A stretch of 8,450 nt of DNA from Acidobacteriota bacterium (GTDB lineage: Bacteria; Acidobacteriota; Terriglobia; Bryobacterales; Bryobacteraceae). Every line of letters starts with the position of its first letter. Position 1 is the stretch's first letter. A program made the translations under genes and the position numbers. The notes beneath the pieces were generated by a model. It worked only from the letters and a program-made list of their open reading frames with translations, was not told where the DNA came from and made no database searches. The stretch spans positions 1-8,450 of the forward strand of contig CANNLB010000067.1 of the NCBI GenBank assembly GCA_947505565.1, in the 5' to 3' direction. Of the stretch, positions 1 to 5,548 are shown piece by piece.

Positions 1-809
1 GTGGTCGGTGACGAGGTCGCGTTGGAAATCGAGGAGTTTGTAGACGAGGAGATAGGCCATGATGGCGCCGCCGGAGGTGAGACCGAGGAGGCCGAATTTG
101 CCGAAGAAGTGCATCGGGCGGGTGAAGTAGGTGAGCAGGAAGCGAATGGTGATGATGTCGAAGAAGACCTTCATCGTGCGTTCGAGGCCGTAGTGGCTGG
201 CGCCGGCACCGCGGGGCACGTTCTTGATGGGGACTTCGACGATGCGGGCGCCGTAGAAACTGGCGAGGGCGGGAATAAAGCGGTGGAGTTCGCCGTAGAG
301 GTTAACGTCTTTTAGAATTTCGGCGCGGTAAGCCTTGAAGGTGGTTCCGAAGTCGTGGAGTTCGATGCCGCTGGCTTTGGCCATGAGCCAGTTGGCGATG
401 CGGGAGGGGATTTTGCGGGTGACGGCGTTATCGATGCGATTTTTGCGCCAGCCGCTCGCGATGTCGTAGCCCTGTTCGATTTTTTCGAGGAGGAGGGGGA
501 TGTCTTCGGGTTCGTGCTGAAGGTCGCGAGGGAGATGATGATGCTGCCGCCGGCTTCATCGAAGCCGGCGGCGAGGGCGGCGGTTTGGCCGAAATTGCGG
601 CGGAGGCGGATGACTTTGAGGCGTCCATCGGTTTCGCAAAGGTTGGCGAGGAGGTCGAAGGAGCGGTCGGTGGAGGCGTCGTCGATGAAGAGGATCTCGT
701 AGGTTTTGCCGAGGGCTTCGAGAACGCGGGTTAAGCGGTCGTAAAGGGGGAGAATTGCCGGCTCTTCGTTATGGATCGGGATGACGATGGAGAGTACGGG
801 CGCTGGCAT
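1..809 (-). pseudogene. Family 2 glycosyltransferase (GtrB/DPM1-like, polyprenyl-phosphate type), frameshifted, 3' end outside window
   Basis: Predicted membrane-anchored GT-A enzyme that would move a sugar from a nucleotide donor to a polyprenyl phosphate at the cytoplasmic face. Seen: from the ATG at 809, 94 residues read IPIHNEE, FIDDAST and NFGQTAALAAGF, all hallmark N-terminal motifs. At about 526-528 the frame breaks. From 525 to 1 another minus-strand frame is open and continues the family exactly: DLQHEPEDIP, GYDIASGWRKNR, DFGTTFKAYR, LYGELHRFIPAL, VPRGAGASHYG, then hydrophobic C-terminal stretches (around TIRFLLTYF and FGLLGLTSGGAIMAYLLVYKLL) typical of the two anchoring helices. Aligning the halves leaves room for S-L-D-G-D-L-Q with 4 nt missing, so the metal-binding DxD motif is hit. 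The unshifted frame runs on as low-complexity sequence to a TAA at 312-314. Family proteins are about 310-330 aa; some 270 codons are visible. Either a recent pseudogene or an assembly error; the family call is firm. Confidence 0.88.
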
Positions 810-824
810 AGGAATTCTTCTTCT

Positions 825-854
825 ATTCTAGCGTGCTGGCTAGAACTGTGTTAA
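825..854 (-). promoter_or_regulatory. Candidate sigma70-type promoter of the glycosyltransferase gene
   Basis: On the minus strand, TTAACA (849-854, 5/6 to the -35 consensus) is separated by 18 nt from TAGAAT (825-830, 5/6 to the -10 consensus). The -10 lies 15 nt from the ATG at 809, giving a leader of only about 8-10 nt and leaving a weak AAGAAG-type ribosome site. The match is good but the leader is short, so this stays a candidate. Confidence 0.38.
826..845. repeat. Perfect 7+7 bp dyad in the divergent promoter region
   Basis: TTCTAGC (826-832) and GCTAGAA (839-845) are perfect inverted repeats around a 6-nt centre. The dyad overlaps the candidate -10 of the glycosyltransferase promoter and lies just upstream of the candidate tRNA -10. 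It could be an operator half-site pair or a chance palindrome. It is too short and lacks a T-run, so it does not look like a terminator. Confidence 0.5.
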
Positions 855-856
855 CC

Positions 857-862
857 TACAAT
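857..862 (+). promoter_or_regulatory. Candidate -10 element of the tRNA-Val promoter
   Basis: TACAAT (5/6 to TATAAT) lies 12 nt before the tRNA 5' end and would start transcription around 869. The following bases are GC-rich (TTCGCGTCCG), as in stable-RNA promoter discriminators that confer growth-rate control. The -35 position (TGCTGG, 834-839, 17-nt spacer) matches consensus poorly. Confidence 0.4.
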
Positions 863-874
863 TTCGCGTCCGTT

Positions 875-951
875 GGGCCTGTAGCTCAGTTGGTTAGAGC
901 GCTACCTTGACACGGTAGAGGTCTGGAGTTCGAGTCTCCACAGGCCCACCA
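875..951 (+). tRNA. tRNA-Val (anticodon GAC)
   Basis: A complete cloverleaf can be folded by eye. Acceptor stem GGGCCTG (875-881) pairs with CAGGCCC (941-947). The D arm is GCTC (884-887)/GAGC (897-900) with G18-G19 at 892-893. The anticodon stem CTACC (902-906)/GGTAG (914-918) holds the 7-nt loop TTGACAC. The T stem TGGAG/CTCCA (924-928/936-940) holds the canonical TTCGAGT loop. The anticodon GAC (909-911) reads GUC valine codons. The discriminator is A948 and the CCA end is encoded at 949-951. No stem mismatches and no sign of an inserted element at the 3' end. Confidence 0.97.
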
Positions 952-1298
952 TTATCTTCAATGGTTTACGGATGGCGGCGGGAAGTAAAGCAAGGGATCC
1001 CGCAAACCAAGCGCAACCCAGAACGGGTGGAAGCCTTCGCCTAAGCGGGCATGTTAAGGGTGAGTCAACCGTTTTGTGTAAACGGCCATATTCTTGTCCG
1101 TGGTAGACTGTCCGGACTTGAGCGGAGGGTAGGGCTCTGCGGAGACGCAACCCAAGCGCTGACTCAACGGCCAGGATTCCGGCAGCGCGAGCGCAGCTCG
1201 CCTCCCGGTCCAGGAATCCCGGCGCAAAAGGACCAGCAAGGGGCGTCTATCGCGAGACATGTTGCATCGGTCCGGCTGGACGCTGTAGGATACCTAAT
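952..1298. other. Non-coding stretch between tRNA-Val and the DUF1592 operon
   Basis: No gene here convinces me. An 83-codon plus-strand frame (1051-1302) has no recognisable motif and unbiased codon use (AGG, AGA, CTA, GTA, GGA), and minus-strand frames are equally featureless. Small inverted repeats are present: GCGGGA/TCCCGC (978-983/998-1003), CCGTTT/AAACGG with a 5-nt loop (1069-1085), and GGATTCC/GGAATCC (1174-1180/1213-1219) enclosing GCGAG/CTCGC (1187-1201). None is followed by a T-run. No riboswitch consensus is recognised. It presumably holds the tRNA 3' trailer and the promoter and leader of the downstream operon. Confidence 0.6.
1287..1290 (+). promoter_or_regulatory. Ribosome binding site deciding the GTG start at 1299
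   Basis: AGGA sits 8 nt before the GTG at 1299-1301. An ATG at 1297-1299 is followed directly by TGA in its own frame, so it cannot start the gene. The GTG starts immediately before a signal peptide, which supports this choice. Confidence 0.6.
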
Positions 1299-3281
1299 GT
1301 GATTCGTACTCTCTTATGCTGTGCATTGCTTTCGTTTTCTTTGCGCGATGGCTGGGCGCAGGGAAAGTCGTTTGCGGAGGGTGCTTTCCAGGTCATGGAG
1401 AAAGCCGCGTGCCGGGCGTGTCATAACTCCGACGGAGTAGCCTCGGTGACTCGGCTGATTTTTCCCGAGGGCGATGCGACAGCGGAGAAGATCGACCGGT
1501 TTGGGAAAGCGTTGGTCGTGCTCGTTGACCGGCAGCAGCCCGCGGAGTCTCTTCTTCTGAAGAAGCCGACCAACAAGATCGCTCACGCCGGCGGGGCGCG
1601 GATCGTGTCTGGTAGCGACGACGAAAAGATTCTTGCGGCTTGGGTGAACCGACTCGCCAAGCTCTCCGGTGCCGAGCTTGCTCAAGCCCTAAGGTACAGG
1701 GAGGAGGAGGCTGTCGGCCTGGGCCACGCCTCCCCTAAAGTTGCTCTTCGGCGCTTGACTCACAGCCAGTACAATAATACGGTCCGGGACTTGCTCGGCG
1801 ATCAGACCTCCCCCGCCAATCAGTTTCCCCCGGAAGATTTCGTTAACGGATTCAAGAATCAATATCAAGCCCAGAACTTGTCGCCTCTTTTGCTGGAATC
1901 CTACGGGGCGGCCGCTGAAAAGCTGGCGCGCAACGCGTTTCGGGGCGGTGACACCCGGGGCCTTCTTCCGTGCAAGCCTTCGGTTGCCTGCCGCGCTCAG
2001 TTTGTTCGCGAATTCGGGCTGAAGGCTTTTCGACGTCCGCTGGAACTCGAAGAGTTGCAGCGTTATGAAGCGCTGATGAGGAAGGGGCCGGACTTTTATA
2101 AAGGAGCTCAAATCGTCGTCGAGGCGATGCTGCAATCCCCCCATTTTCTCTTCCGCTTGGAGGAGACGGCTAATCCGAAGTGGAAGAGCTACTCGATGGC
2201 CTCCCGTCTGTCTTACACGCTATGGGACACCATGCCCGACAGCGCGATTATGGCCGCCGCGGCGAAGAACCAGCTTTCGACGCCGGAGGCCGTCGAGCGA
2301 GTCGCGCGACGGATGCTGGATCACACCAAGGCACGCGACGCCTTCGACGAGTTTGTGTCTCAATGGATTCGCTTCGACCGCATCCTGACCGCCAGCAAAG
2401 ATCGCCGTCGCTATCCCCAGTTCACCCGCGAAACCGCTGTTGCGATGACTGAAGAGGCACGGGTCTTTCTTGGGGACCTCGTTTGGGGCGACCGCAACTT
2501 CATGGACTTTGTGCGCGCCGATTATGGTTTCATGAACAGTGAGCTTGCCGCCATTTATGCCGTACCAGCGCCTGCGCGCGAGTTCTCACGGGTTGCGTTC
2601 CCGGCGGCGTCGGAACGTTCCGGACTGCTTGGCCAGGCGCTTTTTCTGGCTCTGACGGCCAAGCCGGATGAGACTGCTCCGACAGCCCGGGGCCTTTTCG
2701 TTCGAGAACAGTTTCTTTGCCAGCACGTTGCCGAGCCTCCGCCGGGGATCAATACGAATCTGCCGGATGTGACCGAAGCCAAGCCCCAAACGAATCGGGA
2801 ACGCCTAGGCGGGCACGTCACGAACCCGAGTTGCTTTACCTGTCACAATTTGATTGATCCGATCGGTTTTGGCTTTGAAAAGTTTGACGCGATTGGCGCC
2901 CGGCGGGAAACCTTCAAGCTCTCTTTTTCCGCGGGTGGCCGGTACAACCGCCGAACGCCGCCGAAAACGGTAGAACTCGCCATTGATACCAAGGGCCACG
3001 TGGCGGGCGTGGCGAATTCCAACTTCTCCTCACCGGTTGAACTCGGCAAGGTATTGTTTGAAAGTGCCCAGTGTCAAGAGTGTGTCGTGAAGCAGTATTT
3101 TCGCTATGCTACCGGGAGAATGGAGACGTCTGGCGACCGTCCGCTGATCCGCAACGTGTTGTCCGATTTCCGTGCCTCGCAGTTCCGTTTCAAAGAGTTG
3201 ATGGTTTCTTTCATCAAGTCAAAAGAGTTCCCCAGCCCAGGAGAGACTGTCCATGTCGCAAATCATAACCAAGCGCGCTAG
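1299..3281 (+). CDS. Secreted DUF1592-family (DUF1587/1595/1592/1588/1585) cytochrome-like protein
   Basis: A 660-aa exported multidomain protein of a family common in Planctomycetota, Verrucomicrobiota and Acidobacteriota, with no established biochemical role. Seen: Sec signal peptide at residues 1-20 (cleavage near GWA-Q); an N-terminal cytochrome-c-like segment with haem motif C38-R-A-C41-H42; DUF1587 about 147-210 ([18 protein letters not shown]); DUF1595 about 232-290 ([14 protein letters not shown], ending [10 protein letters not shown]); DUF1592 about 298-422 ([22 protein letters not shown]); DUF1588 about 438-535 ([20 protein letters not shown], then C512-F-T-C515-H516 with [17 protein letters not shown]); DUF1585 about 575-645 (CQEC 592-595, [12 protein letters not shown]). 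The two CxxCH motifs imply periplasmic cytochrome maturation, so redox activity is an inference. All domains are present and uninterrupted. It starts at GTG 1299. It overlaps the DUF1552 gene by 29 nt, the usual partner of this family, and is probably translationally coupled to it. Confidence 0.93.
   Translation: MIRTLLCCALLSFSLRDGWAQGKSFAEGAFQVMEKAACRACHNSDGVASVTRLIFPEGDATAEKIDRFGKALVVLVDRQQPAESLLLKKPTNKIAHAGGARIVSGSDDEKILAAWVNRLAKLSGAELAQALRYREEEAVGLGHASPKVALRRLTHSQYNNTVRDLLGDQTSPANQFPPEDFVNGFKNQYQAQNLSPLLLESYGAAAEKLARNAFRGGDTRGLLPCKPSVACRAQFVREFGLKAFRRPLELEELQRYEALMRKGPDFYKGAQIVVEAMLQSPHFLFRLEETANPKWKSYSMASRLSYTLWDTMPDSAIMAAAAKNQLSTPEAVERVARRMLDHTKARDAFDEFVSQWIRFDRILTASKDRRRYPQFTRETAVAMTEEARVFLGDLVWGDRNFMDFVRADYGFMNSELAAIYAVPAPAREFSRVAFPAASERSGLLGQALFLALTAKPDETAPTARGLFVREQFLCQHVAEPPPGINTNLPDVTEAKPQTNRERLGGHVTNPSCFTCHNLIDPIGFGFEKFDAIGARRETFKLSFSAGGRYNRRTPPKTVELAIDTKGHVAGVANSNFSSPVELGKVLFESAQCQECVVKQYFRYATGRMETSGDRPLIRNVLSDFRASQFRFKELMVSFIKSKEFPSPGETVHVANHNQAR
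3239..3245 (+). promoter_or_regulatory. Ribosome binding site of the DUF1552 gene, inside the upstream CDS
   Basis: AGGAGAG ends 7 nt before the ATG at 3253 (9 nt from the AGGAG core) and lies within the last codons of the DUF1592 gene. This strong Shine-Dalgarno sequence supports the start that overlaps the upstream gene by 29 nt. Confidence 0.7.
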
Positions 3282-4011
3282 GCTATCCCGCCGCACCTTG
3301 TTGCAAGGATTCACGGCCGCCGGTTCCGGCATCACGGTCGGCTTGCCGCCTCTCGTTTCGATGTTCAACTCGCACGGCACGGCCTACGCCGCCGCAGCGA
3401 AGCCCATCGAGACCCGCTTCGTCCTTTGGTTCAACGGCAACGGCATTCCCGAACGCTACTGGATTCCTTCCGAAGAGGGGAGCGACTACCGGATGACGTC
3501 CTGCCTGGCTCCATTGGCGCCTTATCGCAAGGACGTTCACGTTATCTCCGGGCTTGATAACGCGGCCGCCGCGGCTCCGGGGCCGGGCAACGGGCATCAC
3601 AAGTCGATGAGTGGACTGATGAGCTGTACGCCGTTTAGCGGTCGCGGGGCAAGCGGAGCCTCGATCGATCAGGTAATTGCGTCCAAGATCGGCGGCGAAT
3701 CCCGCTTTCGTTCGTTGCAGATTGGCGTTTCCCAGGAGTCGTTCGGGGAGAGCATTCAGCGCAATATGAGCTGGGCCGGTTATGAACGCGCTTTGCCGCC
3801 GGAGATGATTCCGCACAAGCTTTTTGATCGACTTTTTGGCGAGCGGGAAGAGGGTTGGGTGAACCGGAAACGTAGTATTCTGGACGCGGTTCGGAGCGAT
3901 GCCAACCTGCTCAAGAAGCATATCCCGAAGGACGACCAGGCCCGCATGGATGAGCATTTGTCCGGCATCCGCGACTTGGAGCGCGCTATTGCGGGGCTTC
4001 CTCCCGAGTAA
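3253..4011 (+). CDS. DUF1552 protein, N-terminal fragment with Tat signal
   Basis: The 252-aa piece upstream of the premature stop. It opens with a twin-arginine signal, S12-R13-R14-T-L-L-Q, followed by a hydrophobic stretch ([17 protein letters not shown], about 19-35), so the protein is expected to fold in the cytoplasm before export. DUF1552 hallmarks follow: [18 protein letters not shown] (55-72), ISGLDN, and [17 protein letters not shown] (about 112-128). It ends [14 protein letters not shown], part-way through the helical region that precedes the conserved C-terminal half, so alone it is unlikely to be a complete domain. Its start is set by AGGAG 9 nt upstream. Confidence 0.7.
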   Translation: MSQIITKRARLSRRTLLQGFTAAGSGITVGLPPLVSMFNSHGTAYAAAAKPIETRFVLWFNGNGIPERYWIPSEEGSDYRMTSCLAPLAPYRKDVHVISGLDNAAAAAPGPGNGHHKSMSGLMSCTPFSGRGASGASIDQVIASKIGGESRFRSLQIGVSQESFGESIQRNMSWAGYERALPPEMIPHKLFDRLFGEREEGWVNRKRSILDAVRSDANLLKKHIPKDDQARMDEHLSGIRDLERAIAGLPPE

Positions 4012-4017
4012 CGCCGC

Positions 4018-4578
4018 GTGGACGCTCCCGACTTTGACGGCGACATGAAGGATTGGCCCCGAATTGCGAAGCTGCAAAGTGATTTGCTGGCGGCGGCGCT
4101 TTCCACGCGTCAAACGAGGGTGGCGTCTTACATGCTTACCAAATGTCAGGGCCTATCGCGGTTCCCCTGGCTGGGCTACACGGCCGCTCGTCATCACGAC
4201 TATACGCATGCCGATGGCAAGGCGCCAGGTTCGGACGGGGTGGAAGGGCAGCGTATTCTGCGAGATATCTGCAAGTGGCACGTGGAGGAGTTCGCCTACC
4301 TCGTTGCGAAGTTGAAGTCTATTCCGGAGGGCGATGGCACGGTGTTCGATAATACGTGTCTCGTCTATACTCATGAGCACGCTGAGGCCGGTCCGCACAA
4401 GAATAGCGGTATGGCTCTGCTTCTCGCTGGTCGCGCTGGCCGCCTGGCGACTGGCATGCACACGAAGTTGAACGGCACGATTGGAGACCTCTACCTCACC
4501 CTGGCCGATGAGGTGATGCATGCCCAAGTTGGTAAGTTCCCGACGGCGAGCCGGAAGTTAACTCAGGTGCTGGCGTAA
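4018..4578 (+). CDS. DUF1552 protein, C-terminal fragment (possible reinitiation product)
   Basis: A 186-codon frame in the same phase as the N-terminal piece. It could start at GTG 4018, 6 nt after the premature stop, but no Shine-Dalgarno sequence precedes it and it has no export signal. It carries the second half of the family: [23 protein letters not shown] (about 18-40), [10 protein letters not shown] (58-67), [41 protein letters not shown] and [15 protein letters not shown]. The family's name motif HXXSHH appears here as HDYTHA (4195-4212): Ser is replaced by Thr and the last His by Ala. Independent expression is doubtful. Confidence 0.5.
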   Translation: MDAPDFDGDMKDWPRIAKLQSDLLAAALSTRQTRVASYMLTKCQGLSRFPWLGYTAARHHDYTHADGKAPGSDGVEGQRILRDICKWHVEEFAYLVAKLKSIPEGDGTVFDNTCLVYTHEHAEAGPHKNSGMALLLAGRAGRLATGMHTKLNGTIGDLYLTLADEVMHAQVGKFPTASRKLTQVLA

Positions 4579-4585
4579 GCCGGTA

Positions 4586-4611
4586 GAGGTCGGCCGGTAT
4601 CGGCTGGCCTC
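4586..4611 (+). terminator. Stem-loop at the convergent gene junction, probable terminator
   Basis: GAGGTCGGCCG (4586-4596) pairs with CGGCTGGCCTC (4601-4611) around a GTAT loop: 11 pairs, two of them G-U in the plus-strand RNA. It begins 8 nt after the DUF1552 stop and ends 8 nt before the stop of the opposing LRR gene. There is no T-run on either side, so it is not a canonical intrinsic terminator. In minus-strand RNA the two G-U pairs become A-C mismatches, so it should act better on the DUF1592/DUF1552 transcript. Confidence 0.5.
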
Positions 4612-4618
4612 GGCTGTG

Positions 4619-5548
4619 CTATTCGACCGGGCGACCGGTTCCGGGGTTCTCCCATTTTCCGGAGAACACGCGCACGCCGGGCTTCGCCTGCCGAATACTC
4701 GCCAGTGCCTCGCCCGTCATCCCGGTGCCTTTCAGATCCACCGCTTTCAGCTTCGGCCAAGCGACGATCGCCGCCCCGGCATCGTCGCCGATGCGAGTGC
4801 ATCCCTGGAGAGAGAGTGTTTCCAGCTTGGTCAGCCCTTTCAGCCGCTCCAGCCAGCGGCCTGATACCGGCAGCCCATCGAGCTTCAGTTGGCGTAGCTC
4901 CTTCAACGTTGCGATGGCTCCTACACCCAGTTCCGTCAAGCTGACCGACCAGAGGCCGGAGTCGGTCCGCTGCATGCCGGTTAAATCCAGATGGGTCAAG
5001 CCCGTCAGGTAGCGGAGGGCCTGGAGCCCGGCGTCGGTGATTTTGTTTCCGCCGATTGACAGTTCCTTCAGATTCGTCAGGGTCGTCAGATGGTCGAGTC
5101 CGACGTCAGTCACTTGGGCGTAGCCGACGTCCAGGGCTTCCAGCGCGGGGGCGGAGGCCGCATGTTCGAGGGTCGTATCGGTGATGCGCGTGCCGCGGAC
5201 GTTGAGCCGCTTCAGGCGCTTCCAACCCTTAATCGCCGACATTCCTTCGTCGGTGATTTGCTCGGCATAATAGAGGTTGAGCTCGACAATCCCAGGCGCT
5301 GCCTTCAACTGCTGCATGCCCCGGTCGGTAATGCGCGTGAACGATAGATCCAGCCGGGTCAGGTGCGGCAGATTCGCGAGGAGTGGCATATCCCCGTCGG
5401 TTACCCAACTCGATCGCAGGTCGACCCCGGTGACTCGCCCGGCCGCGTCGCGAGTCATGACGCCTCCGGCCGCGGTGATCCAGTCGGCGGGATCGGCCGC
5501 GAGCAAGATGCCAGCGGAAAACAGGATAGAAGCCAATTGCCGCATCAT
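4619..5548 (-). CDS. Secreted leucine-rich-repeat protein, single capped module
   Basis: A 309-aa exported LRR protein; such solenoids usually bind other proteins, and the partner is unknown. Seen: signal peptide at 1-18 ([16 protein letters not shown]); a short N-terminal cap with A21-D-W-I-T-A-A-G-G (21-29) leading into VTGVDL; nine repeats whose LxxLxL strands start at 63, 87, 112, 136, 160, 184, 218, 242 and 267, with consensus LxxLxLxxTxITDxGLxxL; and a degenerate closing repeat, KPGVRVF (289-295). Spacing is 24-25 residues except 184 to 218, which carries about 10 extra residues. The start codon ATG 5548 directly follows the TAA of the upstream LRR gene (5549-5551), with GGAGG at 5558-5562, 9 nt away; a second ATG at 5545 is less well spaced. 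The cap and repeats match those of the upstream gene, so the two probably arose by duplication. No catalytic domain is seen. Confidence 0.88.
   Translation of the reverse strand: MMRQLASILFSAGILLAADPADWITAAGGVMTRDAAGRVTGVDLRSSWVTDGDMPLLANLPHLTRLDLSFTRITDRGMQQLKAAPGIVELNLYYAEQITDEGMSAIKGWKRLKRLNVRGTRITDTTLEHAASAPALEALDVGYAQVTDVGLDHLTTLTNLKELSIGGNKITDAGLQALRYLTGLTHLDLTGMQRTDSGLWSVSLTELGVGAIATLKELRQLKLDGLPVSGRWLERLKGLTKLETLSLQGCTRIGDDAGAAIVAWPKLKAVDLKGTGMTGEALASIRQAKPGVRVFSGKWENPGTGRPVE

Larger units (their letters stand above)
3253..4578 (+). pseudogene. DUF1552 (HXXSHH-family) Tat-exported protein interrupted by an in-frame TAA
   Basis: A 441-codon frame that would encode a full-length DUF1552 protein (family usually about 430-470 aa) but for TAA at 4009-4011 (codon 253). 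No frame shift is involved: translation past the stop gives [21 protein letters not shown], exactly the kind of sequence these proteins carry there, and continues to a normal end at 4576-4578. A single-base change from TAC or TAT (Tyr) would explain it. The family is of unknown function and usually sits beside DUF1592-type genes, as here. Alternatives are a true nonsense mutation, stop readthrough, expression as two pieces with reinitiation, or a sequencing error. Family membership is firm; functional status is open. Confidence 0.85.

Noticed and set aside
949..964. CCATT/AATGG hairpin as a tRNA terminator
   Set aside because: Only 5 bp, overlaps the encoded CCA end and has no proper T-run.
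902..1150. Minus-strand 82-codon frame over the tRNA
   Set aside because: It reads the tRNA complement (the familiar spurious GLWRLELQTS-type peptide) and has no gene-like features.
1262..1291. TTGCAT-18-TAGGAT as a promoter for the DUF1592 gene
   Set aside because: The -10 would overlap the AGGA ribosome site and leave almost no leader before the GTG; the AGGA reading fits better.
875..1298. Integration site or genomic island at the tRNA-Val 3' end
   Set aside because: No integrase, no repeat of the tRNA 3' end in the window and no mobile-element genes downstream.
3283..4113. 276-codon minus-strand frame opposite the DUF1552 gene
   Set aside because: Shadow of a GC-rich gene; no motif, and the plus strand matches a known family throughout.
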